Source: Desulfosporosinus orientis DSM 765 (GTDB lineage: Bacteria > Bacillota > Desulfitobacteriia > Desulfitobacteriales > Desulfitobacteriaceae). From it: DNA of 64,000 nt. The position numbers and the translations under genes were made by a program. Positions 9,546-17,079 of this stretch are shown one piece after another. Below the pieces are notes generated by a model. That model did no database searches. It was given only the letters and a program-made list of their open reading frames with translations, and was not told the DNA's origin. Each line of letters starts with the position of its first letter. Position 1 is the stretch's first letter. The DNA is taken from NCBI RefSeq assembly GCF_000235605.1, contig NC_016584.1, positions 2,220,001 through 2,284,000 of the forward strand. Reading direction: 5' to 3'.

Positions 9546-11603
9546 ATGCAAAGAAAAGCAGCAACCGAAAAAGTATTGTGTCTGGGCGTAGATGGCATGG
9601 ATCCCAGACTGACGCGTAAGTATGTGGATAAAGGTATAATGCCGAATACAAAAAGGCTACTGGAATGGGGCGCCGCCCGTGAAGATTTAGTTCTACTTGG
9701 CGGGCATCCGACGGTAACGCCTCCGATGTGGACGACCCTGGCCACAGGAACTAATTCCAATGTCCACGGGATCACAGGGTTTTGGAGAAAATCCAGTAAT
9801 AAAACATTGGACTTTATGGATTATAACCTTGACTCAAGATTGTGCAAGGCAGAACCGGTTTGGAACTGTTTTGCCGAGGCGGGAAAAAAGACACTGGTAT
9901 GGCATTGGCCGGGCAGCTCTTGGCCTCCAACCTCAGACAGTCCGAATTTAATGGTTGTCGACGGAACATCCCCCGGAAGTGTCGGTATGGCTGTTTCTAC
10001 AGTCGATCCGGAGTTTCTTGTTGAAGCTGATGCTGAAATAAAAGAGTTGGGCATTGCGCCTAAAGGAAACGTTCAAAGTGTCGCCCCCTGCGTTGTCGAG
10101 AACCTTGATGTTGGTTCCACGAAAGCCGATTCGGAAGCAGGTGTAAAAACCGACCAGGGCTTGACAGATGGAAGTTTTAGCACCGGCATGTCTCTCAGAG
10201 TATTGATTATGGGTGAAGAGCAACAGATGACTGGCATAACCGAAGCTCAGTTAGATGTGTTAAGATCTCCGATTAAAGAACCGAGCGGCTGGGAACATGC
10301 GCCTGAAGGAGCCAAAGAATTCATTGTGATGTTTTCCAAGGGATTACTGCGCCGCCCCTGTTTAATTTTAAAAGGCGATAATGGCGAGTATAACCGGGTA
10401 GCTATTTATAAGAGCAAAAAAGATGCCGAACCTATCGCTGTCCTGGAACCGGGTGTTATGACCAGACAAGTAGTTGACGAAGGAATGAAAGCGAACGGAA
10501 ATAAATTCCGCGTTAGCCGGAACATAAAGCTATTATCGATTAAACCGGACGGATCCAAACTGAACATGTGGGTATCAAGCGGTATGGATATTGATAATGA
10601 CAGTGTCTGGCATCCTAAGAGAATCTACAAGGAAATTACGGAAAATGTCGGATATATTACACCGACTACAATGGTCGGCTGCCAGGATAAAACCTTGATT
10701 ACCGACATAATGCTGGACAACTGGTACAGTACAGCGGATTGGCAGTCGGCTGCGATTTTGCACTTAATTGAAACCGAGGATTTAGATGCCGTATTTTCCC
10801 ATTTCCATGCAATTGACTTGCAGGCGCATATGTTCATCAAGCATCTGGCTGAAAAGGACTTTAACAGATTGCCGCGCGAAGATTATGAAAAATTCATGGA
10901 AGATATATATATTCAAACCGATTATTATCTTGGTAAATTCATTCATCTTATGGATGAAGGCTGGACGATATCCGTCTTTTCCGATCATGCTCAGGTAGCG
11001 TCAAAACACGATATTCCGTTCCTTGGCGAAATTGCGGGTGTAAATGTTCGAGTAATGCAGGAACTTGGATTTACCGTCTTGAAGACTGATGAAAACGGCA
11101 ACGAACTTCCTGAAATCGATTGGGAAAAAACCAGAGCCATCGCCCAGCGCGAAGGACACATTTACATTAACCTTAAGGGCAGGGAATCAACCGGTATTGT
11201 CGATCCGGCAGACCAATACGAGCTCGAAGAAGAAATCATGACTGCCTTATATGGTTATAAGGATAAAAAGACAGGACACCGGGTTGTATCCGTTGCTTTG
11301 AGAAATAGAGATGCGGTTCTGCTCGGACAGGGGGGACCTGAGGCAGGAGATATCTATTATTGCTTAGCAGAAGGATACAACTATGATCACGCCGACTGCT
11401 TGTCTACGACTTTGGGTGAAGGGGACACATCCATATCACCGATATTCTTTGTTGCGGGCAATGGTGTCAAAAAAGGATATTACACGGACAGGTTAATCCG
11501 CCAGATAGATTTTGCCCCGACCATGGCCGTACTTGGCGGAGTACGCATGCCGGCCCAATGTGAAGGTGCTCCCATGTATCAGATTCTTGAAGAAGAATAT
11601 TAA
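9546..11603 (+). CDS. Alkaline phosphatase superfamily protein, type I phosphodiesterase/nucleotide pyrophosphatase-like
   Basis: Predicted metal-dependent hydrolase of phosphate or phosphonate esters. Superfamily landmarks are in the right order: GVDGMDP (first metal Asp, residue about 15), HPTVTPPMWTTLATG (nucleophile-region Thr, about 58-72), HFHAIDLQAHMF (Asp/His metal ligands), FSDHAQV (Asp-His) and YDHADCLST (late His). Length of 685 residues is long; an insert of about 250 residues lies between the nucleophile block and the second metal block. There is no signal peptide, so it should act in the cytoplasm on something imported, plausibly by the MFS protein just upstream. The ATG follows GAGGAGG. 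Substrate unknown. Confidence 0.82.
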   Translation: MQRKAATEKVLCLGVDGMDPRLTRKYVDKGIMPNTKRLLEWGAAREDLVLLGGHPTVTPPMWTTLATGTNSNVHGITGFWRKSSNKTLDFMDYNLDSRLCKAEPVWNCFAEAGKKTLVWHWPGSSWPPTSDSPNLMVVDGTSPGSVGMAVSTVDPEFLVEADAEIKELGIAPKGNVQSVAPCVVENLDVGSTKADSEAGVKTDQGLTDGSFSTGMSLRVLIMGEEQQMTGITEAQLDVLRSPIKEPSGWEHAPEGAKEFIVMFSKGLLRRPCLILKGDNGEYNRVAIYKSKKDAEPIAVLEPGVMTRQVVDEGMKANGNKFRVSRNIKLLSIKPDGSKLNMWVSSGMDIDNDSVWHPKRIYKEITENVGYITPTTMVGCQDKTLITDIMLDNWYSTADWQSAAILHLIETEDLDAVFSHFHAIDLQAHMFIKHLAEKDFNRLPREDYEKFMEDIYIQTDYYLGKFIHLMDEGWTISVFSDHAQVASKHDIPFLGEIAGVNVRVMQELGFTVLKTDENGNELPEIDWEKTRAIAQREGHIYINLKGRESTGIVDPADQYELEEEIMTALYGYKDKKTGHRVVSVALRNRDAVLLGQGGPEAGDIYYCLAEGYNYDHADCLSTTLGEGDTSISPIFFVAGNGVKKGYYTDRLIRQIDFAPTMAVLGGVRMPAQCEGAPMYQILEEEY

Positions 11604-11889
11604 AACTTAAATTATTTAAACGAAAAGTATAAACATGATTAAGTCTTATCTTTAAATAACGCATGAAACAGAACACAATCCGTTCTCATACTACGGAGAG
11701 CGGATTGTTGGCTTGCCCCCTATATTTTGGACAAATTCCCCTCTTAAGTAACTTTCTCATAGGGATACACTAGATGCTATAGTTATTCAGTTCTTTGTAT
11801 AAATCCGCGAACTTGACAATGAGCCTCAGTGGGCGTGATGTTCGACAGTTGGGCGCTTATACCGTCTAGCGATAAAGCCTATCACGCCC

Positions 11890-12235
11890 ACCTTCATGTT
11901 AAGCTGACTAAGAATGATAGCTCATAACGAGTTAAGCATTCATCTTCCAAAATAGAGTTAAAAGATTCGATAGGAGCATTTTCATTAAGCGTTTTAACAG
12001 GAATTCGTTCATATCCTAAGTTGTGGGCTGCACAGAATTTGCCAAATACCTGGCGGTCCATTGTTACTTCGGATTATTAATTTTTCCACTTTATGATAGG
12101 GTTGCCGTCGTAGTAACGATCTCTTTGCAGAGTCGGTAAACCTTCTTCTTGTTGATCTTTAAACCCTTGCTTATTCTGGAGAACCTTAGTATGTCTTTCA
12201 ATTCTAATGAATAATTATGCCTAGTCACCTAAGCC
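11890..12235 (-). pseudogene. Second IS3-family transposase (OrfB) remnant
   Basis: Minus-strand reading yields ISKGLKINKKKVYRLCKE, then after a frameshift an ATG-initiated piece at 12061 ending near 11897 with GYERIPVKTLNENAPIESF and NSILEDECLTRYE. This is the C-terminal half of the IS3/IS150-type integrase core. It is truncated and frameshifted. It differs in sequence from the 6.6-7.0 kb remnant. The remaining 11.6-12.3 kb DNA shows no intact gene. Confidence 0.75.
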
Positions 12236-12348
12236 ATCCTCTCGAAAATAGTTTTATTATATAGAGAGTTGATCTGTCCAAGTTCATTAAGGGGCTAACT
12301 AGTTGTGTTCTATTAAGCTTTAGAATAAGTAAACGGAGTGTGTTAATT

Positions 12349-12843
12349 GTGGATTATTCATATAATACGAAGTCACGGCTTGAATCGCTAAAGAAACGCA
12401 GTAAACGTTGTTTATGCAAATACTGCGGCAACAAGCTGTCCTTAAAACGCATTATTTTTAGTAATTTGGAACAAGCCCGTCTGGAAATCTTCTGCGAGCA
12501 ATGCGGTCGGATCGAATACGGCGTCGAACCTGAGATCTATATGAGTGCTAAATATTTCATTGAGAAATTCGGTTTTAATGCCTTCCCCGATATGGATAAT
12601 AATGAGCTGACAACGCAACGGTCGATTGCCAAGGTTTGTGAAATCATGACGTGGGAAAACAAAAATCTGGGTATTATCAATGAAGAAGGTTTTCAGGTTC
12701 AGATAAAAATGAATAAGAACATCATGGGCGAATGTGTCATTTTAACCGATGAAGACATCGCTGGTTTCACGGAAAAAGAGGCTAAAGATTTTGATGCGGA
12801 ACAGATAAGAGCAATAGATATTGTGGAGATACAAAATACGTGA
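12349..12843 (+). CDS. Zinc-ribbon protein of unknown function
   Basis: A basic N-terminus precedes CKYCGNKL and, about 27 residues later, CEQCGRIEYG, a two-knuckle zinc ribbon. The rest (residues 60-164) is mixed alpha/beta without recognisable motifs. GTG at 12349 sits 10 nt from GGAG (12335-12338); the GTG at 12340 is too close to that site. Its stop overlaps the start region of the ABC ATPase gene, and that gene overlaps the next one, so three genes form a tight operon. I do not recognise the family. Confidence 0.75.
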   Translation: MDYSYNTKSRLESLKKRSKRCLCKYCGNKLSLKRIIFSNLEQARLEIFCEQCGRIEYGVEPEIYMSAKYFIEKFGFNAFPDMDNNELTTQRSIAKVCEIMTWENKNLGIINEEGFQVQIKMNKNIMGECVILTDEDIAGFTEKEAKDFDAEQIRAIDIVEIQNT

Positions 12844-12857
12844 GGTGGGTTAAATTG

Positions 12858-13688
12858 ATGCGTCCGGTCATTTCTCTCAAAGGATTATCCCACATGACAG
12901 GCAGCCGATACCTGCTCAAAGATATCAATTGGGATATCAATCAAGGCGACCACTGGGTGGTCTTTGGCATGAATGGAAGCGGCAAGACGACACTCTTGAC
13001 TATACTGGCTGGTTTTAAGCCGCTTACGCATGGCTCGTTAACGGTCTTTGGTGAGCCCTATACTAATGATAATGTTTTAGAGATCCGTAAAAGGATCGGA
13101 TTGGTAAGCGCTTCCTTTTTTGACCAGTATTATACGAGAGAGTCAGCCTTGGATATCGTTTTATCGGGTAAATTTGGTACGTTCGGCATCCGGTATGATA
13201 TTCAGGATGAAGATATCATCAAAGCAAGAAAACTATTGGTCGAGTTGCATCTGGGAGATAAAATCGATCAATTATTCAATATGATGTCGAAAGGGGAACG
13301 CCAAAACGTCTTGATAGCCCGAGCGCTGTTCTCTAATCCTGAAATATTAATCATGGATGAACCGTGTACCGGTCTGGACGTTTATGCAAGGGAACATCTT
13401 TTGAATGTAGTCCGGGATCTGGCTGAAAAAACAGATATAGCCATTATTTATGTCACTCACTATACAGAGGAAATTTTAAGTGTCTTTGATCAATGCTTAC
13501 TCTTGCGTAATGGTTATTGTTATACCATGGGTAAAACCAAAGAAATATTTAATACTAAAAGCTTAAGCGATTTTCTGCGCTTCCCTGTGGATGTAAAGAT
13601 TGCGGAAGATGAGAAAATCTATATTAAAATGGATATAAAATCGAATGTACGTGATGTGATTCGGGGGAGTGATATATGGCTGCAATAA
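12858..13688 (+). CDS. ABC transporter-type ATPase without a permease (YlmA/ModF-like)
   Basis: Single nucleotide-binding domain with Walker A GMNGSGKTT, a signature loop MSKGERQNV, Walker B ILIMDEP and switch His in VTHYTEE. Residues 245-277 form an extra C-terminal extension. GAGGTGGG precedes an ATG at 12858, with TTG 12855 also possible. No membrane subunit occurs in the operon, so it may be a soluble ABC protein of the YlmA/ModF type, or may pair with a distant permease. It overlaps the next gene by 13 nt, which implies translational coupling. Role unknown. Confidence 0.85.
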   Translation: MRPVISLKGLSHMTGSRYLLKDINWDINQGDHWVVFGMNGSGKTTLLTILAGFKPLTHGSLTVFGEPYTNDNVLEIRKRIGLVSASFFDQYYTRESALDIVLSGKFGTFGIRYDIQDEDIIKARKLLVELHLGDKIDQLFNMMSKGERQNVLIARALFSNPEILIMDEPCTGLDVYAREHLLNVVRDLAEKTDIAIIYVTHYTEEILSVFDQCLLLRNGYCYTMGKTKEIFNTKSLSDFLRFPVDVKIAEDEKIYIKMDIKSNVRDVIRGSDIWLQ

Positions 13689-14644
13689 TTTTAACGGTTA
13701 ATCCTGAAAGAGTTATGCGGCATAGAGACTTGCAGATAGCGGAAGATTTTTCGAGAATGGCTGAACTTGGGTATGTTGACACGGAATTCACCATGTACGG
13801 CGCAGCCTATTTAGGTTTAGATAATGAAATGAAATATATCATCAGCGGCAAACGGGATGAAATTTATAAATTTATTGAAACGAGTGCCTATGATAACTTT
13901 TGTCCATCTGCTGTAAAGCATTATTCGGAAAATTGTCCTGTGCCATCGGGTTATGAAGAGGAAATTGCCCAACAAGTAAAATTTCGTCTGGCCAAAAAGC
14001 TGCAGCAAGATTATAAAAAGCCCATATTCGAGTCCTTGAAATATTTTGCACAGATGGATGGCAATGACGCAGCGTATGATTTGTTACTGGCGGAACAGGA
14101 AAATTTGGAGGGCCTTTTCGACAGAGATGCACTAGTGGTTTTTGAAGGTTTGGTTGACCTAGCTTTTCAGAAAAAACTATTAAGTCGAAGAAGCTTGAAT
14201 GAATTTCAAAAATGGATTAGGAAAGTCAAACTGCAAATGGAAGATGATCTGATTATCAAGGATATCATGGAAAAAACCTTATATGCTTGTGTCTACCGAG
14301 CTGAGGGAATATTAAAATATTATATCAATGCCCAGTACGATAGTATTTGTGCCTTTGTATTGAAGGCCCAAAAGCAGGGTTATCGGCCAAGTCCTCTTTT
14401 CTATAAAACGTATTACTTCAATTATAGGTATACGTTAATCGATGCCAAAAAAGACTTCAAGGTTATTTTGGAAAAATTGTTAGACGAAGAGTATATGAAA
14501 AAATTAGAAGTAATGAATACTATGCGTTCTGTCGTAAGTGGCCATGAATATAGAATGCTTTCTGATAATTACAATAGCAAAATTGGAAGTGGTGATTTAG
14601 AAATAATTAAAAAATATGGTATTAAATGGAACGTAAAAGTTTGA
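13676..14644 (+). CDS. Hypothetical protein, third gene of the ABC ATPase operon
   Basis: 322-residue protein I cannot assign. It is helix-rich and charged, with no signal peptide and no clear membrane segment. The N-terminus MAAIILTVNPERVMRHRD is hydrophobic for about 8 residues, then polar. Long amphipathic helices (about 120-230) suggest a repeat-like or scaffold fold. It starts inside the end of the ATPase gene, with GGGGAG upstream of ATG 13676, so the two are translationally coupled. Context implies a partner of the ATPase and the zinc-ribbon protein. Confidence 0.75.
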   Translation: MAAIILTVNPERVMRHRDLQIAEDFSRMAELGYVDTEFTMYGAAYLGLDNEMKYIISGKRDEIYKFIETSAYDNFCPSAVKHYSENCPVPSGYEEEIAQQVKFRLAKKLQQDYKKPIFESLKYFAQMDGNDAAYDLLLAEQENLEGLFDRDALVVFEGLVDLAFQKKLLSRRSLNEFQKWIRKVKLQMEDDLIIKDIMEKTLYACVYRAEGILKYYINAQYDSICAFVLKAQKQGYRPSPLFYKTYYFNYRYTLIDAKKDFKVILEKLLDEEYMKKLEVMNTMRSVVSGHEYRMLSDNYNSKIGSGDLEIIKKYGIKWNVKV

Positions 14645-14688
14645 CTACTCTAGTCTAATATATAACAAAATCCGGTGGTTAAATACGT

Positions 14689-14709
14689 TATAAAACTTTT
14701 AGTTTTATA
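14689..14709. other. A/T-rich perfect hairpin
   Basis: TATAAAACT (14689-14697) and AGTTTTATA (14701-14709) form a 9-bp stem with a 3-nt loop. There is no T tail, so it is not a standard terminator. The rest of the 326-nt gap before the thioredoxin gene has no gene I can support. Confidence 0.4.
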
Positions 14710-14970
14710 AATGTGGGCTGAATTTCTTTAGGTAGTTGATTTCTTTGTTCCTTTTCGAGCTATTTTATCATGTAGAAGGTACCTCTTTTTCTGCGTGACA
14801 GTGGTTCTGGACAAACTCACGATACCAAATAAGGGAGGTGTTTTCTATTTTTAATGATCATTTTGGAAGAATACCTTCTCCTTTAGCATCATGGGGTTAA
14901 ACAAACTTTTTCGCTCTGCGAAAGTCAAGTTTTAAAATATAAAAATTTTATTTAAAGGAGTGTTAAGACT

Positions 14971-15297
14971 ATGTCTTTACAGCAATTAAATTCCAATCGT
15001 TTCGAAGAAATTATCTATGATAATTGTGAACCCTGTTTAGTTATCTTTTCAAGGAAAGATTGTCATGTGTGTAAAGAAGTGGTGCCCATGCTGGATGAAT
15101 TAAAGCCTCAGTATGAAGGCAAATTTGGTTTTTATTATGTCGATGTTGAAGAAGATAAGAATTTATTCCAACGTTTTTCTCTAAAAGGTGTTCCCCAAAT
15201 TCTCTTTTTCAATGATGGAGAGTATCAAGGTAAACTGGCCGGCAAAGCTGAGGAAGAAGCTGTCGAAGAGAAAATTGAGGAAGTTCTGGGAGCTTAA
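14971..15297 (+). CDS. Thioredoxin family protein
   Basis: Small redox carrier of 108 residues with a Cys31-His-Val-Cys34 active site in place of the usual CGPC, so its potential may differ from a housekeeping thioredoxin. The cis-proline loop is visible as KGVPQILFF. AAAGGAG precedes the ATG. It is followed 21 nt later by a thioredoxin-reductase-like gene, a natural partner. It is separate from the trxBA pair in the selenium island at 31-32 kb. Confidence 0.92.
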   Translation: MSLQQLNSNRFEEIIYDNCEPCLVIFSRKDCHVCKEVVPMLDELKPQYEGKFGFYYVDVEEDKNLFQRFSLKGVPQILFFNDGEYQGKLAGKAEEEAVEEKIEEVLGA

Positions 15298-15318
15298 AAT
15301 GAGAGGGATGTTGGAGTC

Positions 15319-16533
15319 TTGGAAAATAGTTATGATTTGATTGTTATCGGAGGCGGACCGGCCGGCTTAGCTGCAGCTATTTATGGGGGCAGGGCTAAGC
15401 TTAAAACGCTGGTACTTAATAAGGGGACCGTTGGCGGTATGGTAAATACCACCAGAGAAATCGTCAATTATCCCGGCTATGCCCATGTCAGCGGACCGGA
15501 TCTGATGAAAGATTTCAAGAAGCATGCCGAACACTTTAATGTTGAGTTTTTAAAAGGAGAAGTTGTCGGTGTGGATTTTTCAAAAGAGGATAATGTCATT
15601 AAAACAAAAAAGGGGCAGGAGTTAACGGCGAAAGCTGTGATTGTTGCCTGCGGCAGTGAGCCGAGAATGTTAAACATTCCCGGTGAAAAAGCTTTGCGGG
15701 GAAGCGGAGTGGCCTATTGTGCGACCTGTGATGCCGAGTTCTTTGAAGGGGAAGATGTTGTCGTCATTGGCAGCGGCGATCAGGCCATTGAAGAAGGGAT
15801 GTACATCACGAAATTTGCCCGTAAAGTAACTGTGGTGGTTCTCCACGACAAAGAGATTCTTGACTGCAATAAAGTCAGCGCAGAAAGAGCCTTTAATAAC
15901 GAGAAAATGGAATTTATTTGGAATTCCACCATTGAAGAAGTTCTTGGGGATGGCAATGTGGAAGGTGTAAAACTTAAGAACTTAAAAACCGGTGCCTCAT
16001 CGGAACTTCCCTGCCAGGGTGTGTTCTTCTTCGTGGGCATGATCCCCTCAACGGGTTTCTTAAAAGACAGCGGTCTTGAAATGGATAAACGCGGGTATAT
16101 TCCTGTCAACGAAAGTATGGAAACGAACTTAGAAGGGGTCTATGCTGCAGGAGATAATATCGTAAAATATTTGCGGCAAGTTGCCTCTGCAGTGGGTGAT
16201 GCTGCAACTGCAGCAGTGGCTGCCGAGAGATATCTTGAAGAGTTGCATTACTTCAATTCAAATATCCTGCAAAATGATAAGAAAGTACTATTGTTATTCT
16301 TTAACGCCTTAGTCAATGAAAGCCTGGAATTCAGCAGTTTATTAGAAGGAATTCTCAGTGAACAGGGTGATGACTATAAACTGTTTAAAATTGACATGGC
16401 TACTAAGAAAAGCTTGGCCGGCAAGTATGGCATAGAACAAGCACCGGCAGTAGTCGTACTGGACAAAGGAGAAGAGATTCAACGTCTGGACTGCAGTATG
16501 GATAAAGAAAATTTAAGATCTCAATTATTTTAG
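15319..16533 (+). CDS. Thioredoxin-reductase-like flavoprotein fused to a thioredoxin-like domain
   Basis: Residues 1-305 are a TrxB-type FAD/NAD(P)H oxidoreductase: N-terminal GGGPAGLAAAIYGG, redox Cys134-Ala-Thr-Cys137, GSGDQAIEEG in the nucleotide-binding region and GVYAAGDN near the end. Residues about 312-404 are an added thioredoxin-like domain with a cis-Pro loop (IEQAPAVVVLD), but the position expected to carry CXXC reads NALVNESLEF with no cysteine. The fusion may dock the thioredoxin encoded just upstream. The start is TTG at 15319, the only usable codon after an in-frame stop, with GAGAGGG upstream. Confidence 0.88.
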   Translation: MENSYDLIVIGGGPAGLAAAIYGGRAKLKTLVLNKGTVGGMVNTTREIVNYPGYAHVSGPDLMKDFKKHAEHFNVEFLKGEVVGVDFSKEDNVIKTKKGQELTAKAVIVACGSEPRMLNIPGEKALRGSGVAYCATCDAEFFEGEDVVVIGSGDQAIEEGMYITKFARKVTVVVLHDKEILDCNKVSAERAFNNEKMEFIWNSTIEEVLGDGNVEGVKLKNLKTGASSELPCQGVFFFVGMIPSTGFLKDSGLEMDKRGYIPVNESMETNLEGVYAAGDNIVKYLRQVASAVGDAATAAVAAERYLEELHYFNSNILQNDKKVLLLFFNALVNESLEFSSLLEGILSEQGDDYKLFKIDMATKKSLAGKYGIEQAPAVVVLDKGEEIQRLDCSMDKENLRSQLF

Positions 16534-16576
16534 ACTCATCCGCCAGAGGTTAGTCTATCTATTGCTTAAGATGATT

Positions 16577-16614
16577 AACGACCGCAAATTAACGTATTCC
16601 GGTCGTTTTTTTTT
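16577..16614 (+). terminator. Rho-independent terminator after the thioredoxin pair
   Basis: AACGACCG (16577-16584) pairs with CGGTCGTT (16600-16607), followed by an unbroken run of T. Confidence 0.9.
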
Positions 16615-16687
16615 GCACGACGTTTGTCTTACCTAGGCTATTATCGCCTAGGTTTTCCTTTCAAAGTGAGCAGAAACATTAGAAAGC

Positions 16688-16792
16688 ATGCTGGAATGGC
16701 TTTATTTTACTGATCAGACGCTTTTTAAGGAAACCTTGCCAACGATTGTGACAGACCGTGGCATCACTACTAAAGAAACCTTTAAAAAATGA
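16688..16792 (+). pseudogene. Possible transposase fragment
   Basis: A 34-codon open stretch reads LYFTDQTLFKETLPTIVTDRG, reminiscent of the second aspartate block (TDRG/TDNG) of IS30-type integrase cores. Nothing up- or downstream continues it. The rest of the 16.6-17.05 kb gap shows no gene. Confidence 0.3.
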
Positions 16793-17079
16793 AAAAGATG
16801 CTTATACCAATGGTTAAACTTTCTATGAAACGAAAGTCGGGTTAAGGTGCCAGCCAGGATTTATAATTCTATGGTTTTAATCGTTGTCGAATAATTAGTG
16901 TTATTATCGAAAAAATTTTCGTCAGAAACAGAAGAATAAAGCGTCTATAGATTACGTAAAGATCATGATTGGGGATTTATCCTTAATTTCTTTGCAAGTT
17001 TGTTTAATAAAGGAGGAATGTAGTGAGCTGATTTAGAACTAGCATAACAAAGAGAATATAGAGAGGAAGGTAGATAAGA

